A stretch of 64,000 nucleotides of DNA from Photobacterium gaetbulicola Gung47 (GTDB lineage: Bacteria > Pseudomonadota > Gammaproteobacteria > Enterobacterales > Vibrionaceae): assembly GCA_000940995.1 (NCBI GenBank), contig CP005974.1:1240001-1304000 (forward strand). The letters run 5' to 3'. This document shows positions 42,465-51,438 of the stretch, in pieces (within the stretch, counting starts at the first letter, position 1; the number at the start of each line of letters is the position of its first letter). The translations under genes and the position numbers were made by a program. The notes beneath the pieces were generated by a model. The model was not told where the DNA came from, did no database searches, and worked only from the letters and a program-made list of their open reading frames with translations.

Positions 42465-44129
42465 TTAGTAGGCTTCGTTGTGTACGGCAGCTACCGCACG
42501 GCCTGATGGGTCAGCACTGTTCTTGAAGCTTTCATCCCATTCAATGGCCTTGGCACTTGAACACGCGATAGACGGGCCGCCCGGTACGCACTTCGCCGCA
42601 TCTTCCAGTGGGAACAACTCTTCGAAGATCTCACGGTAGGCGTAAGCTTCCTTAGTGGTCGGCGTGTTGTATGGGAAGCGGAACTTCGCCGTTTCAAGCT
42701 GCTGATCAGAGACTTTGGCTTCAGCCACTTCCTTCAGGGTGTCAATCCAGCTGTAACCTACACCGTCCGAGAACTGCTCTTTCTGGCGCCATGCCACTGA
42801 TTCTGGCAGGTAATGGCCGAAGCATTCGCGGATGATGTGTTTTTCCATCTTGCCGTTGCCGCACATCTTGTCTTCAGGGTTCAGTCGCATTGCTACTTCC
42901 AGGAACTCTTTGTCTAGGAACGGTACGCGCGCTTCGATACCCCAGGCCGCCATCGACTTGTTGGCACGGGCACAGTCAAACATGTTCAGTGCCAGCAGTT
43001 TGCGTACGGTCTCTTCGTGGAATTCTTTGGCGTTTGGCGCCTTGTGGAAGTACAGGTAGCCACCGAACACTTCATCTGCCCCTTCTCCCGATAGCACCAT
43101 TTTGATCCCCATCGCGCGGATTTTACGCGACATCAGGTACATCGGCGTTGATGCGCGGATCGTCGTGACATCGTAGGTTTCGATGTGGTAAATCACATCG
43201 CGGATCGCATCCAGGCCTTCCTGAATGGTGTAAGTCAGTTCGTGGTGAACGGTACCGATATGCTCGGCCACTTCTTTGGCCGCTTTGAGATCCGGGGCGC
43301 CTTCAAGGCCAATGGCAAAGGAGTGCAGCGTTGGCCACCAGGCATCAGACTCTTCGTTGTCTTCGATGCGCCGTGCCGCAAACTTCTTGGTGATAGCAGA
43401 GATCACCGATGAATCCAGGCCACCGGACAGCAGCACACCATAAGGAACGTCTGTCATCAGCTGGCGTTTAACCGCACTTTCCAGTGCCTCCGAGAGGGCA
43501 ACTTTGTCTGTTTTGGCATCGGCAACGGTATCAAACTCCATCCAGTCACGCTTGTAGTAGCGCACGGGTTCGCCGGCTTTGCTCCACAGGAAGTGGCCTG
43601 GAGGGAATTCGCTGATTGTCTTACAGACTGGGACCAAAGCCTTCATTTCCGAGGCAACATAGTAGTTACCGTGTTCATCATACCCCTGGTATAGCGGGAT
43701 GATACCGATATGGTCACGGCCGATCAGGTAGGCATCTTCTTGCTCATCGTACAGGATAAAGCCGAAAATACCGTTGAGGTAATCCAGCAGCTCCGGACCT
43801 TTTTCTTTATACAAAGCCAGGATAATTTCACAGTCAGACTCGGTCTGGTACGAGTAGTCCGGTGCAAACTCTGCACGTAGCTCTTTGTGGTTGTAGATCT
43901 CGCCATTGACCGCCAGCGCATGTGTCTTGTCAGCATTGTACAGAGGCTGCTCGCCGCTGTTTAGGTCTACGATAGCCAGACGCTCATGCACAAGGATGGC
44001 TTTATCCGATGAATAAATGCCAGACCAGTCTGGGCCGCGGTGGCGCATTTTTTTAGACATTTCCAATGCGGTTTGACGCAATGCGGTTGCATCACTCTTG
44101 ATGTCTAGGATCCCAAATACTGAACACAT
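42465..44129 (-). CDS. asnB: Asparagine synthase B (glutamine-hydrolysing)
   Basis: A 554-residue enzyme making asparagine from aspartate, ATP and glutamine. Cys2 (MCSVFGILD) is the amidotransferase nucleophile, followed by RHRGPDWSG and NGEIYNH. The synthetase domain has the PPi-loop SGGLDSSVISA and downstream SGEGADEVFGGY. Length matches E. coli AsnB. Converges with the barrel gene; its leader is long (about 345 bases to the next gene). Confidence 0.96.
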   Translation of the reverse strand: MCSVFGILDIKSDATALRQTALEMSKKMRHRGPDWSGIYSSDKAILVHERLAIVDLNSGEQPLYNADKTHALAVNGEIYNHKELRAEFAPDYSYQTESDCEIILALYKEKGPELLDYLNGIFGFILYDEQEDAYLIGRDHIGIIPLYQGYDEHGNYYVASEMKALVPVCKTISEFPPGHFLWSKAGEPVRYYKRDWMEFDTVADAKTDKVALSEALESAVKRQLMTDVPYGVLLSGGLDSSVISAITKKFAARRIEDNEESDAWWPTLHSFAIGLEGAPDLKAAKEVAEHIGTVHHELTYTIQEGLDAIRDVIYHIETYDVTTIRASTPMYLMSRKIRAMGIKMVLSGEGADEVFGGYLYFHKAPNAKEFHEETVRKLLALNMFDCARANKSMAAWGIEARVPFLDKEFLEVAMRLNPEDKMCGNGKMEKHIIRECFGHYLPESVAWRQKEQFSDGVGYSWIDTLKEVAEAKVSDQQLETAKFRFPYNTPTTKEAYAYREIFEELFPLEDAAKCVPGGPSIACSSAKAIEWDESFKNSADPSGRAVAAVHNEAY

Positions 44130-44474
44130 ACTTCCTACCCCAAAATTAACTAATATTGCTATCCGTGAAATTGTCGGAACCAGCGTGGCGATGAACGCTA
44201 CCTTGATGTCGGCTTGTTGTGTATGCCGTTAGTACTCTGTTAAGCGCCAGGCAGATCTTGGCCACGTCTTTGCTGTCCTTTCGTTAATTGTTAAAATTGC
44301 GTATTCAATAATAAATTGCAACCTTCAACTTCAAATCAACAAACAAAAAGAGCTAACAGTGAATAAAATTTAAAAATAATAAAAAATACCGAATTTTATT
44401 TAACTGTGGGTGATATTTTGCACACAAAAACAAACGGCAGCCGAAGCTGCCGTTTTGGTTAGAAGCGATAACAA
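44130..44474. other. Intergenic region upstream of asnB
   Basis: Holds the asnB promoter region (minus strand, AT-rich around 44290-44400) and the terminator of the antiporter gene (44426-44456). No gene or clear operator seen. Confidence 0.4.
44426..44456 (-). terminator. Terminator of the antiporter gene
   Basis: AAACGGCAGC-CGAA-GCTGCCGTTT; on the minus strand it is followed by GTTTTTGTG. Confidence 0.85.
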
Positions 44475-46061
44475 TTAGTTTGACTTAATTTGCGGCGTCA
44501 AATGTTCGCACACATGACGGGCGAAACCGCTACCGGCTTCTTGGTAGATATTGAAGGCGGCATCGACCCCTAAAGCGGTCAACTCTTGCTCCTCGTCACT
44601 GTATTTGGCAATAGCTGCAATCTGCCCCTGATAGTTGCGCTCGCGAATTTGCTCCAGGGCAAAGCTGTTGGCATGGCTATGAGGCATGGCGAGCAGGATC
44701 AGTTTGATATTTTGTTTGGAAATAACCCGCGCCCAAAAGTCAGGGTCGGTGGCATCGCCATGGATCACATGGCGGCCTTCCTCTTGATGCTGCAAGACCG
44801 AATCTTCCCGCGTTTCGACCCCGATGATGTTATTGCCATAGGTCTCGACCAGTTCGTCATAGGCGCCACTGCCGATCCGGCCCATGCCCAAGATCAGGAT
44901 CTGCTTGTCGCCCAGGTCAATCAGGCGATCACTGGCATTGAGCTTTTCCGGTTCGAACTCTTTGAGCCATTTCGAGGCATCTTTGTATAGGCGGTGGCCC
45001 AGGCTGTTGAGCGGTGCCGCGATAAGGAAAGAGAGCGAGACCGCAATCGCGATAGCGACCAGAAAGCTGCCCGGTAACATCCCCATCTTGTAGGCGAGGC
45101 CGCCGACGATGAGGCCGAATTCGCTGTAGTTAAACAGGGTCAGGGTGCCGAGCAGGGAGGTACGGACCCGGTAGCGGAACAGGTTGAAGATGACGTAGTA
45201 CAAGATCCCCTTTAGCGGCAGCATTACCATCAGTAGCAGTGCCATCAGCAGTCCGTCGAGGGTCGGTTGCTCGGCCAAGCCAATATTGAGGAAGAAGCAA
45301 ACCAGCAGCAGCTCTTTGAGGTTGAACAGCGACTTGGACATCTCTGATGACTTGGGGTGGGCCGCGAGCATCATTCCCATGATAAGCGCACCGAGATCGG
45401 CTTTCATGCCGACCAATTCAAACAGGCCAGCACCGGTAACCAGCGCAAGGAAGACGCCGTAGAGTACCAGCATCTCGCCGTGGCCGGCACGATCGAGGAT
45501 TTTGAACAGCGACGGGCGTAGCAGCGGCAGGGCAAATAAGGCAAGGGCCGTGATTTCCGGGATCTTGCCGGTTGAGACGGTCAGGAAGATCACCGCAAAG
45601 ATATCCTGCATAACCAGGATCCCGATGGCGAGGGTACCGTAAGTGGCATTAAGCTCGCCTTTTTCCTGTAGCACCTTGATTGCAAATACCGTGCTGGAGA
45701 ACGACAGGGCGAAGCCCAACAGGGCCAGCTGGGCGACCTCCAGATCGGCCATCATGCCAATGCCGAGCTGCTTGAGGATCAGCAAGGCGAGGGTAAATAG
45801 GCCGGTCGTGAGCAGATTGTGCAGGGTGGCGCCGCCCCATATTTCCTTGGCGAGCAGGGTTTTGACATCGAGCTTCAGGCCGATGGTAAATAGCAGTAGG
45901 GTGACCCCAAGATCCGCGAGGGTGGTCAGTACCGGGGTGGAGGTATAGCCTGCCGTGTTTAGGGCAAACCCTGCGACGAGGAAGCCCACCAGTGGGGGCA
46001 GTTTGCACCGCAGTGCGATAAAGCCGGCCAAGAAGGCGGCGATAATATAGATAAGTTCCAT
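44475..46061 (-). CDS. ybaL: CPA2-family K+/H+ antiporter (Kef/YbaL type)
   Basis: A 528-residue membrane protein. About 12 helices carry the CPA2 signature (LVGFLVAGFALNTAG, LGVTLLLFTIGLKLD, FSSTVFAIKVLQEKGEL). From about residue 380 a cytoplasmic RCK/TrkA-N domain follows with a dinucleotide-binding loop ILGMGRIGSGAYDEL. It is likely a potassium or proton antiporter, controlled by NAD(H) or a related ligand. I start at MELIYIIAAFLAG; the 39 codons upstream resemble no family member and its ribosome site is weak, so the start carries some doubt. Confidence 0.87.
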   Translation of the reverse strand: MELIYIIAAFLAGFIALRCKLPPLVGFLVAGFALNTAGYTSTPVLTTLADLGVTLLLFTIGLKLDVKTLLAKEIWGGATLHNLLTTGLFTLALLILKQLGIGMMADLEVAQLALLGFALSFSSTVFAIKVLQEKGELNATYGTLAIGILVMQDIFAVIFLTVSTGKIPEITALALFALPLLRPSLFKILDRAGHGEMLVLYGVFLALVTGAGLFELVGMKADLGALIMGMMLAAHPKSSEMSKSLFNLKELLLVCFFLNIGLAEQPTLDGLLMALLLMVMLPLKGILYYVIFNLFRYRVRTSLLGTLTLFNYSEFGLIVGGLAYKMGMLPGSFLVAIAIAVSLSFLIAAPLNSLGHRLYKDASKWLKEFEPEKLNASDRLIDLGDKQILILGMGRIGSGAYDELVETYGNNIIGVETREDSVLQHQEEGRHVIHGDATDPDFWARVISKQNIKLILLAMPHSHANSFALEQIRERNYQGQIAAIAKYSDEEQELTALGVDAAFNIYQEAGSGFARHVCEHLTPQIKSN

Positions 46062-46202
46062 GCTAGGCTGACGTTCCTTACGGGTTCTTGGCCAGGCCCA
46101 AAGTAGATTTATTAGAGGTGTGGACTGGCTGCTTGCTGTGGCGTGCTGCAAGGTACAGGCCCTGCGAGTACGACTCAATGATTGATGGCGGAATATAACA
46201 CA

Positions 46203-46233
46203 AAGGGCAGTCTCCTGTCTGGAGGCTGCCCTT
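46203..46233 (-). terminator. Terminator of nagBAC
   Basis: AAGGGCAG-CTCC paired with GGAG-CTGCCCTT (one mismatch), then TTTGTGTTAT on the minus strand. Confidence 0.6.
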
Positions 46234-46282
46234 AATATTTTGTAACAGGATGAATAACTTAGACAGCTATTCTGTGTGTTTC

Positions 46283-47497
46283 TTACTCTTCCAACAAGCG
46301 CTGCAGCAAGACACCGTTGAGCATCGCGCGCTTGATCATGGAGAACGCGCCAATCGTTGGCTGGGTATACAGCTCAGACTCGACAATTGGCAGGTCTTTG
46401 TTGAAGGTTGACAGCGACTGGGTCTCTACGCAGCGGCGAATCGCCGGGAAAACGACGTCTTTGGCTTGGGTTATATTACCCGCGACAATGATTTTCTGGG
46501 GATTAAACAAGTTAATCGTCATTGCCAAGGCCTTGCCAAGCTGGTTGCCGACTTTGATCAGGGCCTGGCTCGCCAATTCATCTCCCTTGTTTGCCGCATC
46601 GCAGATAGCCGGCATGGTAACTTCTTCCAGCTCCTGCAACGAGCTTGGGTAACCTTGCGTGAGTAGGCTCTTGACGTGGCGGATAATCGCCGGATCGGCT
46701 GCAACGGTTTCGAGGCAGCCAAAGTTACCGCACTGGCACTTGTCGCCGAGCGGGTCGATCTGGATGTGGCCAATTTCACCGACATTGCGGTTATAGCCTA
46801 GAAAAACCTGGCCATTGACGATGATCCCAGCCCCGGTTCCGTGATGGACACTGACAAGGATTGAATCCTTGCAGTCTTTACTTGCCCCGAAGTAGTGTTC
46901 GGCCAACGCCAAGCCGCGGATATCGTTGCCGACAAAGCAGGCAACGCCGTATTTGTCGGTAATGATTTCTGACAGCGGGAGATTGTCGACTTCGATGTGC
47001 GGCATGTACTCGACAACGCCGCTTTCCGGATCGATAAGACCTGGCAGGGTGATCCCGAAGGCGACCAGCTCACGCAGCACATTTTGGTTGTCGGCAATGA
47101 ACTTGCGGATATGTTCGAGCAAGCCATCGATGAGCTCTTGCTGACTGGTGTAATGGAAAGGATGCGCGGTACCGACAATGTATTTACCGCTGAGATCGTA
47201 AATGGTTTGCTCGATGTAGTTTCGCCCAAGTCGAATGGCGATCGAGTGGAAAGGGGCTGACTCAGTAGTCAGCGAAATTGCACGCCGGCCTCCAGTGGAA
47301 GCCTGCTGCGCGACCTCTTTGATCAGGCCGCGCTCCAGCAGTTGGCGGGTGATTTTAGTAACACTTGCAGGTGCAAGCTGACTGACATCAGCTACCTGGA
47401 TTCGCGATATAGGGCCTTGCAAGTCGATGAGCCGGTAAACAGCTGCACTATTTAGCTGCTTTACCAGATCAACATTACCAATTTGTCCGCCTGTCAT
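46283..47497 (-). CDS. nagC: N-acetylglucosamine repressor NagC (ROK family)
   Basis: A 404-residue regulator. The N-terminal winged helix (about residues 10-75) includes ISRIQVADVSQLAPASVTKI and the GGRRAISL linker. The ROK sugar-kinase-like domain has GNDIRGLALAEHYFG and the zinc motif CQCGNFGCLE. GlcNAc-6-phosphate is the inducer in relatives. It starts 2 bases after the nagA stop; operators lie between nagB and nagE. Confidence 0.94.
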   Translation of the reverse strand: MTGGQIGNVDLVKQLNSAAVYRLIDLQGPISRIQVADVSQLAPASVTKITRQLLERGLIKEVAQQASTGGRRAISLTTESAPFHSIAIRLGRNYIEQTIYDLSGKYIVGTAHPFHYTSQQELIDGLLEHIRKFIADNQNVLRELVAFGITLPGLIDPESGVVEYMPHIEVDNLPLSEIITDKYGVACFVGNDIRGLALAEHYFGASKDCKDSILVSVHHGTGAGIIVNGQVFLGYNRNVGEIGHIQIDPLGDKCQCGNFGCLETVAADPAIIRHVKSLLTQGYPSSLQELEEVTMPAICDAANKGDELASQALIKVGNQLGKALAMTINLFNPQKIIVAGNITQAKDVVFPAIRRCVETQSLSTFNKDLPIVESELYTQPTIGAFSMIKRAMLNGVLLQRLLEE

Positions 47498-47499
47498 AG

Positions 47500-48636
47500 T
47501 TAATTCTGCTCGTATTCACCGTTAACAACAGTCGCCCGAACCTTGTAGTCACGATCAAAAATAGCCAGGTTTGCTACCATGCCTTTTTTGATGGCTCCCA
47601 ATTTCTGATCAACGCCAATCGCGCGAGCAGGATAGAGGGTTGCCATGCGAATCGCTTCGTCCAGGGCGATACCTGCATGCTCGACACTGTTCTGAACTGC
47701 TTCGATCATGGTTAGTGCCGAACCGCCAAGTGTGCCATTTTCATCAACACACTTGCCATCACGGTAATATACTTTCTTGCCGACAAAAATAAAGTGATCA
47801 ATGTCTGCTCCTGCAGGTGCAGTTGCATCGGTGACCAAAACAAGTTTGTCGCCCTTCATGCGGTGTGCCATGCGAATGTTGGCATAATCGACGTGGAAAC
47901 CGTCTGCAATCACCCCGGTATACACCTCTGGCGTGTCGTAGATAGCCCCGACCATCCCCGGCTCACGGCCAGCAATCGGCGTCATGGCATTGAACAGGTG
48001 GGTGGCGAAGGTGATGCCTGACGCAAAGCCTTTGCGAGCTTCTACGTAAGTCGCATTGGTGTGGCCGGCCGATACCACGATACCAGCTTCGACCAGTTGC
48101 TCGATATGGCTATGATCATTTTGTTCCGGCGCCAAGGTTACCTTGGTGACCACATCGGCGTTTTCGCAGATGGTGTTGATCATCTCGTTATCTGAGCGAC
48201 GGATATGGTCAACCGAATGGATACCTTTTTTCATCACATTGAGGTATGGCCCTTCCAAGTGCAAGCCCAGTGAATGGTTCTGGTATTTGCTTTGGTATTC
48301 TCGCTCGGCAGCAATAGCGGCTTTCATGTCTTCGTCAGAAGAGGTGATAAGCGTCGGAAGGAAGCTGGTGCAGCCTGATTTCAGGTTGGCACGGTGCATG
48401 GTGTGGATGGTGTCGGCATTGACTTCGTCGTTGAGCATGACGCCGCCACAACCATTGAGTTGAAGGTCGATGAAGCCTGGGGTGAGATTGGCACCATCGA
48501 GATCACGGACTTCGATATCCGTTGGAAGTTCTGAGACTGGGCAGACCGCGTGAATGTTCACGCCGTCAATAATGACGGCGTGGTTATTCAGCACATCGCT
48601 ACCGGTGAAGATACGGCAATTGGTTAGCGCGTACAT
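47500..48636 (-). CDS. nagA: N-acetylglucosamine-6-phosphate deacetylase
   Basis: A 378-residue amidohydrolase that removes acetate from GlcNAc-6-P. Metal-site motifs are visible: LTPGFIDLQLNGCGG, HLEGPYLN with the metal Glu, VSAGHTNA and THLFNAMTPIAGREPG with the metal His residues, and VTDATAPAG with the catalytic Asp. Cytosolic. Middle gene of nagBAC. Confidence 0.96.
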   Translation of the reverse strand: MYALTNCRIFTGSDVLNNHAVIIDGVNIHAVCPVSELPTDIEVRDLDGANLTPGFIDLQLNGCGGVMLNDEVNADTIHTMHRANLKSGCTSFLPTLITSSDEDMKAAIAAEREYQSKYQNHSLGLHLEGPYLNVMKKGIHSVDHIRRSDNEMINTICENADVVTKVTLAPEQNDHSHIEQLVEAGIVVSAGHTNATYVEARKGFASGITFATHLFNAMTPIAGREPGMVGAIYDTPEVYTGVIADGFHVDYANIRMAHRMKGDKLVLVTDATAPAGADIDHFIFVGKKVYYRDGKCVDENGTLGGSALTMIEAVQNSVEHAGIALDEAIRMATLYPARAIGVDQKLGAIKKGMVANLAIFDRDYKVRATVVNGEYEQN

Positions 48637-48650
48637 GAATAACTCCTTTA

Positions 48651-49451
48651 TTACAGGTGCTTGATGTTTTCAGCTTCTAGCTCTTGGAAGTACTTAACCG
48701 TCTTCACTTTCAGCTCTTGGGTTGATGGTTCATCACAAACAATCAGTGACTTAGGATGAAGCTGAAGCGCTGATACTGTCCATAGGTGATTCACAGAACC
48801 TTCAACGGCGGCCTGCAGGGCAAGCGCTTTGTTGTGGCCCGTTACTAGGATCATGATTTCCGCGGAATCTAGCAGCGTACCTACACCAATAGTTAGCGCG
48901 TATTTAGGTACCTGGTTGATATCACCATCGAAGAAACGGGAGTTCGCGATGCGGGTATCTTCCGTCAGGGTTTTGATGCGGGTACGAGACGCTAGTGAAG
49001 ATGCCGGCTCGTTGAATGCGATGTGGCCGTCGTTGCCCACGCCACCCATGAACAGGTTGATTTTGCCGTAAGACTTGATTTTGTCTTCGTAACGCTGGCA
49101 TTCCGCTTCGTGATCTTCCGTATTGCCGTTCAGCAAGTTGATATTTTCTTCTTGAATATCAATGTGATTGAAGAAGTTGTTGTACATGAAGCTACGGTAT
49201 GACTCTGGGTGGTCAGCCGGAATACCAATGTATTCGTCCATGTTGAAGGTGACGACATGCTTGAAACTTACTTCACCGGCTTGATAAAGCTCGATAAGGC
49301 GCTTGTAAGTTGCTAGCGGGGTGCCACCAGTTGGTAGGCCCAGGACAAAAGGACGTTCCGCTGTTGGCTTAAATTTGTTAATACGATCAGCAATATAGCG
49401 AGCAGACCACAAACCTACATCTTTAGCTTCATTCAGTGGGATTAGTCTCAC
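48651..49451 (-). CDS. nagB: Glucosamine-6-phosphate deaminase
   Basis: A 266-residue isomerase-deaminase that converts GlcN-6-P to fructose-6-P and ammonia. Family motifs: VLGLPTGGTPLATYKRLIEL, FNMDEYIGI with the catalytic Asp72-type residue, and FMGGVGNDGHIAFNEPASSL with the catalytic His. First gene of nagBAC, divergent from nagE. Confidence 0.97.
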   Translation of the reverse strand: MRLIPLNEAKDVGLWSARYIADRINKFKPTAERPFVLGLPTGGTPLATYKRLIELYQAGEVSFKHVVTFNMDEYIGIPADHPESYRSFMYNNFFNHIDIQEENINLLNGNTEDHEAECQRYEDKIKSYGKINLFMGGVGNDGHIAFNEPASSLASRTRIKTLTEDTRIANSRFFDGDINQVPKYALTIGVGTLLDSAEIMILVTGHNKALALQAAVEGSVNHLWTVSALQLHPKSLIVCDEPSTQELKVKTVKYFQELEAENIKHL

Positions 49452-49506
49452 AGTGACACCTCATTCCATATATAAATTACAATTTAATCATAGCGTGTTA
49501 TCGCAT

Positions 49507-49527
49507 TTGTTTTGCATGATAAAATAA
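49507..49527. promoter_or_regulatory. NagC-like operator, nagB side
   Basis: An imperfect palindrome TTGTTTTGC-ATG-ATAAAATAA with the A/T-rich arms of NagC sites. Its centre is 96 bp from that of the second site near nagE. Confidence 0.55.
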
Positions 49528-49571
49528 GTTTTATGATCGAGCTAGCAAAATCGCCCGTTAATTACCCTTAC

Positions 49572-49589
49572 TGGTGACTGAGATCACAA
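49572..49589. promoter_or_regulatory. CRP-like site between nagB and nagE
   Basis: TGGTGACTGAGATCACAA matches the CRP core (TGTGA-N6-TCACA) in nine of ten positions. It lies between the two NagC-like sites, as in E. coli where CRP aids both expression and repression loops. Confidence 0.72.
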
Positions 49590-49599
49590 ATGATGACGT

Positions 49600-49625
49600 T
49601 TTAATTTGCGGGGCGAAATAAAATT
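49600..49625. promoter_or_regulatory. NagC-like operator, nagE side
   Basis: TTAATTTGC-GGG-GCGAAATAA (49601-49621) with flanking A/T arms, seven of nine arm bases symmetric. It resembles the E. coli NagC consensus. Confidence 0.65.
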
Positions 49626-49707
49626 CTTAAACTGCAAGTAACTTAATCGGGTAACTAAAATAAGTTATCCAACATCGAATCTAAGAAAACCATAGGGGGA
49701 ACTAAGG

Positions 49708-51198
49708 GTGAATATTCTTGGATATTTTCAAAAAGTAGGTAAAGCGTTGATGGTGCCAGTTGCCACGCTGCCTGCAGCTGCAATTCTAATGGGTATTGGT
49801 TACTGGATTGATCCGAACGGCTGGGGTGCCAACAGTGCACTGGCTGCCTTCTTGATCAAAGCGGGCTCCGCAATCATCGATAACATGTCTGTACTGTTTG
49901 CTATCGGTGTTGCTTACGGTATGTCCAAAGACAAGGACGGTGCGGCGGCACTATCCGGTTTCGTTGGTTTCCTTGTTGTGACCACGCTACTTGCTCCAGG
50001 AACAGTAGCAAACATCCAAGGTATCGACGCAAGTGCAGTACCTGCGGCTTTTGGTAAGATCAATAACCAGTTTGTTGGTATCCTAGTGGGTATCGTTGCT
50101 GCCGAGATCTACAACCGTTTCTCGCATGTTGAGCTGCATAAAGCTTTGGCATTCTTCTCGGGTAAGCGCCTGGTTCCAATCTTGATGTCGATTGCCGGTA
50201 TCTTTATTGCCTTTGTACTGATGTTCATCTGGCCTGCGGTATACAACTCGCTAGTAAGCTTTGGTGAAGGTATCCAGGGGCTTGGTGAGTTCGGTGCTGG
50301 TATCTACGCCTTCTTCAACCGTCTATTGATCCCTGTGGGTCTACACCACGCACTGAACTCGGTATTCTGGTTCGACGTAGCGGGTATCAACGACCTTCCT
50401 AACTTCCTTGGTGGTCAGGGCTCTATTGATGCAGGTGTTGCTGTTCCGGGTGTTACGGGTATCTACATGGGTGGTTTCTTCCCAATCATGATGTTCGGTC
50501 TACCAGGTGCAGCGTTGGCGATGTACCACACAGCTAAGCCGGAGAACAAAGAGAAAGTTGCTTCAATCATGATTGCTGCTGGTTTCGCTTCTTTCTTCAC
50601 CGGTGTGACTGAGCCACTAGAATTTGCATTCATGTTCCTAGCACCAGGCCTATATGTACTGCACGCACTACTAACAGGTATCTCTGTGTACATCGCAGCG
50701 TCAATGCAGTGGATTTCAGGCTTCGGCTTCTCTGCAGGTCTGGTAGATATGGTGCTTCAGAGCCGTAACCCGCTAGCAACTAACTGGTATATGCTGGTTG
50801 TTCAAGGTCTGGTATTCTTCGGCCTATACTACGCAATCTTCCGTACGGTTATTATCAAGTTCAACCTGAAGACTCCTGGTCGTGAAGACGAAGATGAAAC
50901 AGCTTCTGATGCCACTGGTTCTCAGGAAACGGGTGAACTTGCTAAGCAATACATCGTTGCGCTAGGTGGTGTATCTAACCTAGAAAACATCGATGCATGT
51001 ATCACTCGTCTACGTCTAACTCTGAAAGACAGCAGCCTTGCTGATGAGAAAACGTTGAAAGCACTAGGCGCAATGGGTGTGGTTAAGCTTGGTTCGAACA
51101 ACCTACAGGTTATCCTAGGCCCACTAGCTGAAATCGTTGCTGGCGAGATGAAAAAAGTATCGCCAAACGAAGACCTATCAGCGGTAAAACTTCCTTAA
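49708..51198 (+). CDS. nagE: PTS N-acetylglucosamine-specific EIICB
   Basis: A 496-residue sugar transporter and kinase that brings in GlcNAc as GlcNAc-6-P. The IIC membrane domain (about 1-385) has the PTS EIIC features VPVATLPAAAILMGIGYWID and PVGLHHALNSVFWF; the IIB domain (about 410-485) holds the phosphorylated cysteine in DACITRLRL. No IIA domain is fused, unlike E. coli NagE (648 residues), so a separate EIIA(Glc) must supply phosphate. GTG start, preceded by GGGGGA. Strong codon bias. Confidence 0.95.
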   Translation: MNILGYFQKVGKALMVPVATLPAAAILMGIGYWIDPNGWGANSALAAFLIKAGSAIIDNMSVLFAIGVAYGMSKDKDGAAALSGFVGFLVVTTLLAPGTVANIQGIDASAVPAAFGKINNQFVGILVGIVAAEIYNRFSHVELHKALAFFSGKRLVPILMSIAGIFIAFVLMFIWPAVYNSLVSFGEGIQGLGEFGAGIYAFFNRLLIPVGLHHALNSVFWFDVAGINDLPNFLGGQGSIDAGVAVPGVTGIYMGGFFPIMMFGLPGAALAMYHTAKPENKEKVASIMIAAGFASFFTGVTEPLEFAFMFLAPGLYVLHALLTGISVYIAASMQWISGFGFSAGLVDMVLQSRNPLATNWYMLVVQGLVFFGLYYAIFRTVIIKFNLKTPGREDEDETASDATGSQETGELAKQYIVALGGVSNLENIDACITRLRLTLKDSSLADEKTLKALGAMGVVKLGSNNLQVILGPLAEIVAGEMKKVSPNEDLSAVKLP

Positions 51199-51230
51199 TG
51201 ACTTAGCCCTAAGTCATAGCTAACGACCCT

Positions 51231-51254
51231 ATCGGCCTCCATTCGGAGGCCGAT
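51231..51254 (+). terminator. Hairpin after nagE
   Basis: ATCGGCCTCC-ATTC-GGAGGCCGAT, a perfect 10-bp stem but with a poor T-tract, so a weak terminator or a partial block before the chitobiase gene. Confidence 0.6.
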
Positions 51255-51438
51255 ATTGATTCAGACTCAGCAATCACCTGTTACCTCGCACTGTATTAAC
51301 CAAGATTTCCTTGCAGGCTCGTGCCTTTTTTAGCAAGGACGATACGTGGTGCCTGCGGTTTCAGATCATTGTTATGTTTGTTTGCCCAGAGGGGTACCAA
51401 TGGTTGGTACTGCCCTGGTGATCGGGAAGGAGTTACTC

